From assembly GCA_004154925.1 (NCBI GenBank), contig QJNS01000172.1, positions 106,685 through 170,684 of the forward strand: 64,000 nucleotides of DNA. The letters are read 5' to 3'. The notes below the pieces were generated by a model. The model worked only from the letters and a program-made list of their open reading frames with translations. It did not search any database and was not told the DNA's origin. Numbering within the stretch: position 1 is the first letter of the stretch; each line of letters starts with the position of its first letter. Positions 35,607 through 47,001 of this stretch are shown here, piece after piece. The position numbers and the translations under genes were made by a program. This stretch comes from Monosporascus cannonballus. Its lineage: Eukaryota > Ascomycota > Sordariomycetes > Xylariales.

Positions 35607-38101
35607 ATGGCCTCTTACGATTACATCCCTTTTGAGGGGGACAATGGCGAGCCCAACGGTCCGGGCTGCAAACGCAAGTTCGAGACGCCCACGCCTGACC
35701 CTGAGGCTCGTGAGTCCAAGCGCCTTCGCATGGGCGCCCGCCCAGTCGGTATATCCCATTGCAATAGCAGCAGCAGCCCGCTCTCGACTGTCCCCTCTGA
35801 GACTGTCCCTACCCAACATGGCTTCCATGTCCTGCAGGCCCAGCGTGAGGCTTACGAGGATAACTTCGGTCCTGACTATCATGCCTACGCCTTCAAGGAG
35901 CTGAAAAATGCTGTTGAACGCTTTGAAAATATCAATTCAGACGGGCTTCTCGATGAGGAGGCCCTTAACTACCTCTCTAGCAAACTGAGAGAGAATATTT
36001 TGGCAAGACATCGCCAGATGAACTGCTCGTCCTCCCAGGCACCCTCCTCTGATGATCTTTCTGATGGGGCTTGCTCTCAGGCAGCGTCGTCTGGGTCATC
36101 CTCAAATACTTCATCTACGAGATCATCACCTGAAAGAAGTCCTTTCTTAGCGGCTTTAGAGTAAGCAAAAACCGTGCTCCCTTTCATACCCTAGTCGAGT
36201 ATTCTCAGCTAATATGGGGTAAATGCAGCCGCCACAACAGCAACTCGCCAGATGCTGACCTCGTTGACATGGGAGACTGCCACTTTACCCAAAGTCCCGC
36301 AGAGATGACAGCCAGTACCGCCAGCAACAGATACATCAGTACCCCTCCTGCCTCCTGCTCTGACTCTGGCCATAAGTCCGTCGACACCAGTAGAGATATC
36401 TTACCCTCATACGTAGAGGGCGGCACCAACCCTATTACCCTTTGTTCATACACCAATGTTGGCAACGACCCAGACATCTCATCCTCATATGCTGATGCTG
36501 GTATCGTCCCTATCACCTCGTGTGCACACACTGATGTGGCCACCAACACCGTCACTTCATCATATACGGAAGCTTCCACTCAAACTAACCCCATTCCCGC
36601 TACGTCCTCCAACATCGAGCTCTGGAAGCGGCAGTTGGAGCTTATTCGCCGGCCTCAGCCCGTCGTCCCTTACGATTACCCGACCACTGTCGTCAAATGC
36701 CTGCTCAGGGAGCCGGAAAAGACGGCAACGGCCATCCAGCCATCACCGCGCGCTCCTCGGACCTCATCATCCCCATCATCGTTCTCGGATAAGCAGAAGG
36801 TCGTGGCGGTAGTCGATCTCCTCAGCAGCGACGACGAAGACGAAGATGACAACAACAACAGTAACAACAACGCAAACAAAGTCCCCGGGTCCATCCGCGT
36901 CGGAGGCTCAGACCATCAGAACCACGACCTAGTGGCCCGGCCGGGCGGACCGGGGCAGCAGTACATAGACCTAGGAAACGGCCCCCACCACGGGGGGGAA
37001 GCGTACTATGGCGGCGGCAGCCCGAGCCCGTCGACCGAAGAGGACCCCGACGAGCTCGACATGCGGGGCCGAATCGAGGACTTCTACGGTCTCGCGCGGG
37101 GCTCCGCGGGGACGGAGCAGAGCCGGCGGCGGCTGCGGTACCAGGCGAACGCGGACCTGTACCGGGTGAAGCCGTCGCCGGCCGCGGGCCTCCAGCTGCG
37201 GCTCGACGACTACCTGCGGGAGGTGGGCTCGACGCACCGGCGGGACGTGGGGTTCCAGATCGGCGAGACGCTGCGGCACACGTCGTGGGGCGTGACGGGC
37301 GGGCTGGACGCGGCGTCGGCGGAGCGGGCGTGGCGGCGCGAGCGGGGCACGCGCGTGCTGCGCGGACTCCCGCTCGTCGAGGACGTGCGGTTCCTGGTGC
37401 CCGGGAACTACGGCGAACCCGAGGGTGACTGCTACTGGCGGGCGCTGTCGTTCCACCTGTACGGCGGCGGCGGGCACTGGGACCTCGTCAAGGCAGAGCA
37501 CCTGGCGTACGTGCACCACGTGCTGACACACGAGAGGCACCCGCGGCACGAGCTGTACGCGGGCCACCTGAACGCGCGGTTCTTCGATACGGCGGCGCCG
37601 TCGACGGGTGAGCGAGACGGCGGCTACTCCTTCAAGGCGAACATCTGGCAGGTTCTGCACATGGCGCACGCATGGACGCCGGCGCTCATGCAGCAGGTGA
37701 GCGCGGACCTGTACAATATCTGCGTGGTGACGTTCGCGGCGCAGTCCTCGGCATCGCCGTCCTCGTCGTCGCGGGACTCATCATCGGTGATAGCGGTGAC
37801 GGAGACGACGATGCGCGGCGCCTACAACAGCCGGCACGTGTTCCTGCTGTACGTCGATGACAGCCACTTCCAGCCATTGATGCCTACCGACTACTACGCC
37901 TGGGAGTTCCAGTATCCGCGGCCGACGGCCGCCGACACGGCTCGGTACCGGTTCGCGCCCAAGGCGCCGTCGTCGAGGGGCGCGCTCGAGCACGCCTGGC
38001 GTTGCGAGTTTACGGCGTCGGTCCTGCCGCCCGTCCCGCGGCTGCACGGGTGTTACGTCGACAAGCTGCGTCGCTATATGGGTAGCCGGCCCAGTATATA
38101 G
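35607..38101 (+). CDS. OTU-like cysteine protease candidate with long disordered N-terminus
   Basis: Two exons: 35,607-36,160 and 36,229-38,101, with a 68-bp intron (GTAAGC...GCAG), about 808 residues. The first 380 residues are low-complexity (Ser/Thr/Asp, poly-Asp and poly-Asn at about 385-400) with a possible bipartite nuclear signal (KRKFETPTPDPEARESKRLR). The C-terminal part has EGDCYWRALSFHLYGGGGHW at about 583-602 and VDDSHFQPL with His731. These match the catalytic Cys and His positions of OTU deubiquitinases (DGNCLFRAL...HY). Cys586 would be the nucleophile and His731 the general base. The residue three before Cys is Glu, not the usual Asp. If active, it would remove ubiquitin from proteins. 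It is divergent enough that the assignment is provisional. Confidence 0.65.
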
Positions 38102-39034
38102 CTGTTCTGGCGCCCAGAGATGGGGAAAGGAGATGCATCGTGGATGTTACGGCCAGCAAGATGCGATTCAAGGCGACCGGCCGATACGCGAGAGGCGACT
38201 CTCAGCAGTACGCTCCCATATCGTAACAAATACCATTATACCACGGAAAGGTCAGCACCGCACCGAGATGTTTCCACAACATATCCGCCGTGAGAGGCTC
38301 AAATTGAACAACTACGTCATTGACATCGGCAATCTTCCAAGGCCGAGATGATACCGCGTTAGGAGATCAGGAGACATAGCCACGAAGGCTATAGGCACGT
38401 GAAGGCCAAGAGATACGGCAACAATGGATACAGAACTTGCTCTTGAATTTTGTGAGGTGTGATCTAGATAGGCCTTGGAGAATTGTCTCTGCGGGACGGC
38501 GACAGGGTAGTTGGGCAAGGTTGACGCCTGCTAGGATAGTAGAATCTTTTAATAATTACAAATGTCCGAAGATTTCTCTTGCCAAGCGCTCACCATCTAG
38601 AAAAGATGTGACCATGTTTAGTCTGAGTGGTTGGCCTTCTGGCAACGTAATAGTCCCGAGGGACGGTTTGATCTGCCAACGTTCCGTTCAGAGCTGATCC
38701 TAGAAGGGAATGCAGTCCTGGCTACCCGAGGGTAGCGCCGTTGGGGTGGGTCACAAGTACTGCCGGGAGGCAGACCGTGTGATGAGAGTACAAGCGACAA
38801 AGATCACCAAAGACATACCTAGAAGCAAACACCTAAAATGTGGTATTTGAATTCGTACCTTGACCTAATCCGTTATTGAAGCGATGGAGCCCCCGAAGCT
38901 CAGCCATAAATCTACCCTCGAAGACGCCGGTGTGGTTTTGGATTCCTAAGCCCATGCTACAGTCATAATTCATCAATGGCCATCTGCGAGCTGTCGCGGC
39001 CTCTAATAGTGCTCGTCACATTCTGCCTGCCTCT
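38102..39034. other. Convergent intergenic region
   Basis: About 930 bp lies between the OTU-like gene (+) and the PRPP synthetase gene (-). Short frames only. Nothing else was recognised. Confidence 0.5.
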
Positions 39035-40771
39035 CTATTCGGCGAAATGCTGAAACAAGGGCGATATGGACTCGCCGTAATGATTCCTCCGGATGGCCTC
39101 GGATAGGAGGAAGGATAGATCCAGTATGACCAGCTTGCTGGCGGCTCTGATCTTCTTCTCGGGTATTGGGAAACTATTGGTCACGATGATCTGGTCAATG
39201 CAGTCGCAGGCCTGGAGCCGTTCGAGACAGTCGGCACCGAAAACCCCGTGAGTGGCCATGCAATAAACCTTCTTGGCCTTGCCTCGCTTGACAACTGTCT
39301 CGGCTGCAGCGATCCATGATCCCGCCTTGTCGATCATGTCGTCGACGATCAACACGGGGCGGTCCTTGACGTTGCCCACTAGCGTGATCATGTGCTCGAT
39401 CTTCGGGTCTTTGAACTTATCTTCCTCTTCGTCAGACGATGCTCCAGCATCACCTGATCCACCAAGGGCATGCGGTTCCGGCGCGAAGAACGACGACGCA
39501 TGCGACATGGCCATGGGATCTTCTTCACCTGGCTGCGACTGGCTTCCATCCGCACCAGCATCGGATTGAGCAGGCGAGGGGAAGTCGTCGGCTACCACGT
39601 GGCCTTGGACAAGCCGTCCATGCGTCACCTCCTTTGCGCGCTCATCATTATACTCCAAGGCATCCTGTGGCTCTTCCTGTTCTTCCTCGTCACGCAGCTC
39701 TTCAATTGGAGATTGCTGGGCTGAGCTGTGGTAAGTCCGTGTATGTGAAGACCGCGTTGGATTGGCAGTCCGCAACGGTGGACCACTGACACGCCTCGGG
39801 GAGCCCTGAGAGTCTGCTATTACCCGAGACGATCTTGCCGGGCCTGTACCGTCTTGTGAACGCACCGAGTCCTGGTCTTCAGAGACGGTGCCATGATAGC
39901 GATTCATAAACGCTGGAGGGTGATCCCAGCCGTCCAGGTGGTTCATGATCATACTAGCTGTCATGTTTGTAGCACGCTTTCGGTCGGTTGTCACCAGGCC
40001 AAAATTGAGTTTGAGAGCGTCGGCCAGGGAGGTAACTCTCTTTGTCCCCCCGGCATTCTTGGAAACGACAACCGCCTCCCTCCAGTTCGGGACGTTCAGA
40101 CGGATCCATCGGGCAATGAGAGGCTCGGCATGAAGATTGTCGACCGGGCACTTGAAGAATCCCTGCATCTGCGAAGCATGGAGATCGACAGTGATGACAT
40201 GCTTGACACCTGCGACGTGAAGTAAATTTGCCAACATCCGGGCGGTGATGGCACCGCGATGCGACTTCTTCTTGGATTGACGGCTATAGGGAAAATATGG
40301 GAGAACGGCTAGAGGAAGGGAGAAGCGGCCATTAGCTGCCATTGGCTTCCCATGAATGATTGATCGGCGTCTCGCTTACCGGTGATCTTATTCGCAGAGC
40401 CACCCTTACAAGCCGAGATCATGATGAGTAGCTCCATGATGGTGTCGTTGATGGTTGGGCTGCCCGACTGCACAACAAATACGTCTTTATCTCGGACGCT
40501 GGTCAGGATGCGGACACTGGTTTCGCCCTACCATAGTCAGCTTCTCGATCCTCAGTCACCAGTTTCCGAGACATCGCCGGAGGAGATACACGAGAGACGG
40601 CGTCGGTGAAAGCGAGCAAATAGCGACGACAACTCCATGTAGGCGTCACGACATACATACATTGGAGAATTGAGAGAGCTCAGCGTCCGCCGGGGTCATG
40701 CCCAGGTTGGAACAGATCTTGCTCGTCAGACCTGGGCATGACGTACCCGAGAATACCAGCGTGCCTCTCAT
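39035..40771 (-). CDS. Ribose-phosphate pyrophosphokinase (PRPP synthetase) with acidic insert
   Basis: Three exons: 40,661-40,771, 40,380-40,527 and 39,035-40,308. Introns are 133 bp (GTATGT...GTAG) and 71 bp (GTAAGC...CTAG). The product is about 510 residues. It makes PRPP from ribose-5-phosphate and ATP in the cytosol, for nucleotide, His and Trp synthesis. The N-terminus [13 protein letters not shown] and [15 protein letters not shown], the loop LPYFPYSRQ, the metal/phosphate site [15 protein letters not shown], and the PRPP-binding loop [15 protein letters not shown] are all present. Between LVTTDRKR and RPVLIVDD lies an insert of about 150 residues, Ser/Asp/Glu-rich, making it much longer than the usual roughly 320-residue enzyme. 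Comparable non-homologous inserts are known in yeast Prs1 and Prs5, so it probably corresponds to one of these isoforms. Which one cannot be decided here. Confidence 0.92.
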
Positions 40772-41419
40772 GGCCGGCCGGATTCTTTGATGTTAGGGTT
40801 TTCGGGTAAGATAGTGAGAAGAAGAAATTTTGTTTATTTTCAATCGGAATCCCAGTAACGTTTGGAATGGGGGCATGACTTTAGTGGGGAAATTTGGGGA
40901 GAAGGGAAGCCAAACTCTGGCATGCTCACCACTAAAACTTGGTAGTTTTCAGTGGGCCGCCATGACCATCTCTGCACGTGATTGGCGAAAACATCACACC
41001 TAGCCTTTTCCGTTATTATTACAGCACGGCCCTTTGTACCTTGGGTCCGAAGCCAACCGGCTCGTTCCGGTACGATCATTGCACCCCTCTGTGGATTATA
41101 TGCTGTATTTGGTGAATCGCGATGGGTATTTCCTAGGTATACCTCGTACCGTAGGACCCAAGCATAGAGTTCGCATCTGGAAGCATCAAGGGTTGATTGA
41201 TCAAAACCCTCCAGTGGCACACCGGAACCAAGGCACTCTCAAGCGACACTATATTACTGTTGCATATGAAAGATCTGCCTAGGAAGCCTTGATTTCGTCA
41301 TATTTGAGTCAGCAAGTCTTATGTTTACTACCATAAAGTATTAACAAATTTAATCCATCGTCACCTCGGACACCTGTTTCAAGGGGGCCAAGGGACCTTG
41401 CCCGAACGTCCATGGCGAG
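40772..41419. other. Divergent promoter region PRPP synthetase / Asteroid-like gene
   Basis: This 648-bp spacer lies between two divergent start codons. No gene was recognised. It should contain both promoters. Confidence 0.5.
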
Positions 41420-43303
41420 ATGGGCATTCGGGGTCTCGTTCCAGCTCTTCAGCGATATGGTGTCATATCAGCGTTAAGCGGCGAGAGCGTCGTAATCGAT
41501 GGTCCCGCACTTGTTCATCGAATTTTGATGGAATGTATGGTCCGCAGGAAACCGGGAAGCAGCTTTATCTGCCAACCCCCCTATTCACTCCTTAGCCGGC
41601 TCGTTAAGGGGTGGCTTGAGGAATTGAAGCAAAATAATGTGAAAGTGTATGTTATGGACTGAAATACTTTTATCAGCGGGCGTCTTGACACTAAACCGGT
41701 TAGGCGAAAAATATACTTCGACGGGTACTTACCCCCAAGCAAGTGGGAGGTCAGGCAGGAGCGGTTGCTTGAGCAGTCACAGAACATAAGGATCCTTGTC
41801 GCACTCGACCCTTTTGGAACAACCAAGTCGCATGACGACGTGTTTGACTCCGTGAAGCCTGGTATCACAGCTACACACTCCACGGGGCGATCCACCGCCG
41901 ACAAGCTACCTAAGCCTCCTTTCTTAGTCCCCGCTGTCATTGAAGCATTGGCAGCTTGCCAGGACTGGGGCCCCTTGATCCAGGTGGTTCCCGGAGAAGC
42001 GGATACCTTCTGCGCCCGGGACGTCCGCCAAAATGGAGGCATAGTACTCACTAGCGATTCGGACCTCCTCATTCAGGACCTTGGGTCGGACGGTCGAGTC
42101 TCGTTTTTCTGGAATATTGTGTATGACCGCTCATCAGGAGTTTCTGCATTATCAACTTCTACGTTTTCCTTCCACGCGATCAACGACCAGCTTGGCATCA
42201 GGGAAGTCGGTGGGTTACCGCGTGTCGTGTTCGAGCAGATTAAAGGTCGACTGGGGTTTGAGGAAGCCGTCGAGAAAGCTAAAAACGACACCCAAATCCT
42301 CGCTTCACTCGATTATCTGACCTTCATGAAGGAATATGAAGTTGACGAGTGTATTCCAGCTGACCGCAGAGTTCTCAACGCGATTGTCACCTTAGATCCA
42401 CGGGTCTCGGAGATTGTCATTCAAACTCTGGTCATGAAAGAAACGGGATCAGTGCCGGATGCATCAAGCAAACCAGCATCCCGTGGACCGGAGGCGCTCT
42501 CGATGTTTCTACCGGTTATGATAGAAAATCGGGAGTTGAGAAGCTGCTGGACAGCAAGCACAAGTATCCGAGAGCTCGCCTACGGTGTACTACAAAGCTT
42601 GTCACACCATAGGTCTGAGAGGATCGTCGAGTATAGGACCCTAGAGCCGTCTAATGGCCACAGCGGACGCCAACTCAGTATACCAGGGCCAGTGGAAACC
42701 ATAGAAGGATGTACACAGCTTGCGACAACACTCAAGGAACTCCGAGATCGGTTGCCATCTCCTAAGACACTGTGGCATGCGTTCGCTATTATGGAGGACG
42801 TCAAATCATCTGCATCGGACGAGAGAACCTCACTGTCAGTTACGATGTTGAGTCAAGCCACATCTTCATCTGAGGATGTATACAGCTACTCGTGGGATGT
42901 CATACACTATACCGCACAGATCCAAGCCTCTTACTACTCGTTGAGAATATTGAAGCAAATCTTGGATGCCGTTATCGGACTGAAGCAGGACCTCCCAGAC
43001 ACCTTCGCAGAGCTGCGCGAATCCCTTATTTCTCTACCTACTATCGCTGAGTGGCCGACATTTGCAGACATGTTAGGACTGCTATCAGATTTTGCCTCGA
43101 ACGAGACACTTACGATTGTCACCGATATCCTGGGAATTCTGCCGATCGATCTAGCCCAAGTCGCGGCGGAAGAGACGAAGTCGAAGAAGAAGAAGAAGAG
43201 AAAGCAGAAGCAGGATACCTTGCGCAATACCATGCGACGAAATGGCAAAAGGTCTCCTTCTCTCAATCCGTTCGCCTTACTCAGCCAGGCGAGCCAAGAA
43301 TGA
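41420..43303 (+). CDS. Asteroid/XPG-family nuclease-like protein
   Basis: Two exons: 41,420-41,646 and 41,704-43,303, with a 57-bp intron (GTATGT...CTAAAC...TTAG), about 608 residues. The start gives MGIRGLVPALQRYG, typical of XPG/FEN nucleases, which begin with a buried Met-Gly. SVVIDGPALVH supplies the first acidic residue. After the intron come KIYFDGYLPPSKW and the internal XPG block PGEADTFCARDV (about residues 172-183), then GGIVLTSDSDLL, giving the clustered Glu/Asp residues that bind metal. The middle and C-terminal parts are helical and unlike FEN1, fitting the Asteroid group, whose function is poorly known. The C-terminal KKKKKRKQKQ patch may be a nuclear signal. Whether it cuts nucleic acid is not established from sequence. 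Confidence 0.8.
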
Positions 43304-43796
43304 GCCACCCAGCTTCCGAAAACCTTAGAATCAGTTAGGTTGCCAGCTATATGCCGACAAGATGTAGACGGATCAAGAATCCGCCCAAATAGAATGCTCC
43401 ATAAATAGCATTTGCATGTGTGTTTCATCGGTGAGGAGTCTGTAGATGGTGCGTTTGCTGGGCTCAATGCTGCCTGCCGCAGTTCGTGCATCTCGGACAA
43501 CCGAGAAGACCGAGGTCCAAGGCTTGGCAGGGACAGCCTGCATCACCTGAGGCCGCGTTCCTTTCGTGACGGGCCAAGCTCAGCGATCGACATTGACCCC
43601 CGACCATGCCGCCCCGCGCTGCGTCGTCTGAATAGCCCTTACTTCAGGAGGAGATAAATAGTTTGGGGTGCCGACTGCTTTACACCAAAAAAAAGCGCTT
43701 CTGTATTACACCATCCGAAGTGTTGACTTGACCTTGAAAATACAATATCAATAAAGCGTCTACGATTCGCCAACTCGTACAACTCTGGCTGTCACG
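43304..43796. other. Intergenic region
   Basis: About 490 bp between the Asteroid-like gene and the small membrane protein gene. No gene was recognised. Confidence 0.5.
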
Positions 43797-44329
43797 ATGA
43801 CAGGCACTACAGCATCATTGCTACCCACCTTTCCGAGGATCTTTTTCCTCTACTTGGAACCAGTTGCCATGTAAGCAGTCCCTAATTACCACGCAAATTC
43901 GATTTTCACCTCGCTTACCAAATTCCTAGCGCCTTCGGCATGTACGCCAACTACGCCCAAACGAAGCCGCTCCTCGCCCTATCCGCGCGGTCGCCCACGC
44001 CGCTCGAATTGCCGGCACTCTTCCTGCCGTCCGTCACGTGTCAGTTCCTGCTCACCACGATTCTGTACGGGCTCGCCGTGCTGCTCTCCTCGCCGCCCAA
44101 CGGGCGGCTCCTGCGGCTGCACATCGGCATCCTGGCCCTCGCGGACGTCACGCACTGGTACGGGCTCTTCTCGACCATGGCGCAGGCGAACCCGCAGCGT
44201 GGATGGGGCGCGGCCTTCGACACGGGCGCCTGGAACGCCGACGTTTGGAACCTCGTGCTCTATCCCGTTGTTACGCTGTCTATCAAGATCGCGACGCTGG
44301 CGGGCTGGTTTGGGGAGATCAAGGGCTAG
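43797..44329 (+). CDS. Small multi-pass membrane protein (DUF7704-like)
   Basis: Two exons: 43,797-43,870 and 43,930-44,329, with a 59-bp intron (GTAAGC...CTAG), 157 residues. Hydrophobic segments include LPTFPRIFFLYLEPVAIAF near the N-terminus, CQFLLTTILYGLAVLL, LHIGILALADVTHWYGLF and LVLYPVVTLSIKIATLAGWF, giving about four membrane spans. The FFLYLEP...FGMYANY opening and DVTHWYGLF are features I associate with a fungal uncharacterised family (DUF7704). Its function is unknown. The spliced start adds the first hydrophobic segment, which would be missed if translation were taken from the internal ATG at 43,940. Confidence 0.75.
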
Positions 44330-45166
44330 GTGATGCTTGGGTGTGATGGTGATGAGGGGTGTTGCGGGGCCATTGAGAGGAGCGGACAAGTTTTGCACGT
44401 CTATATCAGCAAAAAAAGACGTTAGGAACCGTATCATTCAACGTCAATCAATACCCCTAATGACCTCTATAACTATCAGAAGAGACCGCATGATCGAAGA
44501 GAACTCGAAGTCTTTCGGACTCTTGGTATCAACAAGACCAGGCTTATTTAAAAAAAGAAACGCCGCACGATGGCATGTAGGCCATTGTGAAGCAGGAGTA
44601 GAGATGGCAATTAAACTTCTTAAACCGCGTTTTGTGTGTTTCAAGCAAGGGCGATGGATACGTAGCAATAAACGAACGGCAATACAGCTCGAGAACGTGC
44701 GAATAGGGAGTCGCATTACCTCACACCTACACTGGGTACCGTGCTCGGTTCCCCTCTTATCGTTGGAGCGCGCTACTGTATTGACCCACATTCCAAATTT
44801 ATTTTTCTCGTCGCAATTGACAACCTCAGAACTTCTTCGACAAGCCAAAACTGCAAAACTCCAAAGCAAAAAAATAGAAAGGTAAGTAGCTCCTTAACTT
44901 CCCCCGTCTCGATGCACAGGTCGAATGATTATACAAAATCTATATCTGTCAATCCACAGAAATCACACCCTGTTGATAACCATCAATCTGGAAAAATGAT
45001 CGACCAAGCCCTTCCGCAGAGCTCGCTCACCACTCAACGCCCGTCTGGGTCTCAATGCTGACTGAGATCTCCCGTCTGTAGTAGGCCATGTAACGAAAAA
45101 AAAAGGCGATATAGAGCTAGCTGGTGACGTAAACTCAATTTATCTGCTCTTCAGCAGCCGGTAAAC
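44330..45166. other. Intergenic region upstream of SEN34
   Basis: About 840 bp. A 182-codon open frame starting at 44,337 and its antisense counterpart have no family character and unfavourable composition, so they are not annotated. Promoter and leader of SEN34 are expected here. Confidence 0.5.
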
Positions 45167-46342
45167 ATGGCGTCCTCCAGCGCGCCCGACGCCCCTGCGG
45201 ATCCGATCCGGATCTCGAAGATCGCGGGCCGGTACCTCGTGTTCGACATCGAGGACGCGATGCGGCTGCGGCGGCGCCACAGCATGTGTGGCGTGTTCGC
45301 GGGCACGATCCCGCAGAACCCGCAGCAGAACGTGTTCATGGGCCTGCCGATGGAGTTGCTGGCCGAGGAGGCACTGGTACTGGTCTCGCTCGGCGTCGCG
45401 TACGTCGTCGACGACGGCGTCTTCCACCCGGCCCGCCTCGCCTCCCTGGCGCGGTCTTTGCGACGGTCTCGCGAGGGCGGTGGCCGGGTTGGCGATAATA
45501 TCGGTGGTGGTGATAATGACGAAGACGAAGGTGAAGATTGTGACGCCGAGACGGCGGCGGCCACGCGTGCGTACTTAGATGATATCAGGCGCGAGAGGAA
45601 GAACGTAGAGGACGAGGCTGCGGAGCAGATGCGGCAGGCGAGACTCCGACAGGCGCGGCACGTTAAGAAGGCTAAAACCGGGAAGTCACCGTCGTTGTCT
45701 AAACAGACCGCACAAGCGAGTGCTTCGGAGGACGGAGTAGGCCTCGGCAGTAGCGATAGTCTCTTCAACCCCCCCTCAGACCCTACCACATCACCTTCCA
45801 ACCCCGCCAAGCCTACTATCGCGGCGGTAAAAGTAGAACCCCGTCAGATCTGGAACATAACACCAACCACCAGCGGCGCACTCCTCACACCGCCGCCGGA
45901 GCCCTCCTCCTTCCCCTCATCATCCACCTTCCCGTCCCCCTCCTCCCGAGCGCCAGCCCCAGTCTCAGCCGACGGCACCACCTCCACAACCGCCGTGAGC
46001 GCACCTTCCTCGTGGCCGCTGTACGCCCACCTGCACGCGAGGGGCTACTACATGATGCCGGGCCTGCGCTTCGGGTGCGACTACAACGTGTACCCTGGGG
46101 ACCCGCTGCGGTTCCACAGCCACTTCCAGGCGACGTGCTACGGGTGGGACGAGGAGATCGCGATGCTGGACCTGGGGGCGGGCGGCCGGCTGGGGACCAA
46201 CGTCAAGAAGGGCTTCCTGGTCGGGGGGGTCGTCTTACCCGAGGACGAGGACGAGGATGAGGATGAGAATGGCGGGGGTGGTGTGAAGAGCGGCCACTTG
46301 CCGGACGTGCGCGCGTTCTGTATCGAGTGGGCGGGGATGTGA
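45167..46342 (+). CDS. SEN34: tRNA-splicing endonuclease subunit SEN34
   Basis: This intronless gene encodes 391 residues. SEN34 is one of the two catalytic subunits of the four-part tRNA splicing endonuclease and cuts the 3' splice site of pre-tRNA introns. The N-terminal domain (RISKIAGRYLVFDIEDAMRL) is followed by a charged, Pro/Ser-rich linker of about 170 residues. The C-terminal nuclease domain has GLRFGCDYNVYPGDPLRFHS. The expected catalytic triad is Tyr309 (VYPGDP), His317 (RFHSHF) and Lys347 or Lys348 (NVKKGFL). The linker is long and low-complexity, and the poly-Glu/Asp stretch near residue 365 interrupts the last strand region before RAFCIEWAG. An intron-bearing tRNA gene, a substrate type of this enzyme, lies in the same window at 56.2 kb. 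Confidence 0.93.
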   Translation: MASSSAPDAPADPIRISKIAGRYLVFDIEDAMRLRRRHSMCGVFAGTIPQNPQQNVFMGLPMELLAEEALVLVSLGVAYVVDDGVFHPARLASLARSLRRSREGGGRVGDNIGGGDNDEDEGEDCDAETAAATRAYLDDIRRERKNVEDEAAEQMRQARLRQARHVKKAKTGKSPSLSKQTAQASASEDGVGLGSSDSLFNPPSDPTTSPSNPAKPTIAAVKVEPRQIWNITPTTSGALLTPPPEPSSFPSSSTFPSPSSRAPAPVSADGTTSTTAVSAPSSWPLYAHLHARGYYMMPGLRFGCDYNVYPGDPLRFHSHFQATCYGWDEEIAMLDLGAGGRLGTNVKKGFLVGGVVLPEDEDEDEDENGGGGVKSGHLPDVRAFCIEWAGM

Positions 46343-47001
46343 GCCGGGACTTGCTGGATGGAAAAGACTACCTGGAGTGGTTAGCTACGGGTCTTATGCA
46401 TTGATACCCATGATGATACCCCTGAATGAAACGATTACTCGATGCTCAATAGCTTTCTCGTGGAAGCCACAAGGGTTCGCGTAGGCCAAATACGATACGA
46501 TGCACAGGAATGCACGGTGATAATAAGCCTCCATGTACTCAAAACATTTCGCAGCGCTACTAGGCGAGTGCTGTCTGTAAAATACAAGAACAGACAATAG
46601 TGAAAGTCCCTAAACAACCGTTCCGGAACGCCTTGCTACCATCTGCCCGTGCTGTGCTATATGCTATTTCTACCTCCGCTCGTGCCGTGCTGCTTGCTTG
46701 CTAATGCCGGCCCATCCCCCCGCCAATCCATGCATGCATGCGTGCACGCCCTTCGAATGAAATACTTCAGTGCCCTATCCGAGGTGTCGACGACCCTCAT
46801 CTCGTCTCACGTCCCATCTCCTGCTACGCCCAATATCAGTAGATCGATCACGGGGACGCCCTTCTTGTGCCGCTCCACAAGATAGACTAACACCAGCAAC
46901 AGATGTCCTCGATAGCCATAACAGTGCTTCAGCGGTTGTGACGCCAAATCTCCCATAACGCCCTATGCACCCGCGAAGCGGGGCGACTGGACGGGACTTG
47001 C
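46343..47001. other. Convergent intergenic region
   Basis: About 660 bp lies between the 3' ends of SEN34 (+) and the RING ligase gene (-). A short CATGCATGCATGCG string occurs near 46,733. No gene was recognised. Confidence 0.5.

Noticed and set aside
44337..44885. 182-codon open frame after the small membrane protein gene
   Set aside because: No recognisable motif, composition unlike neighbouring genes, and a similar-length frame exists on the opposite strand.
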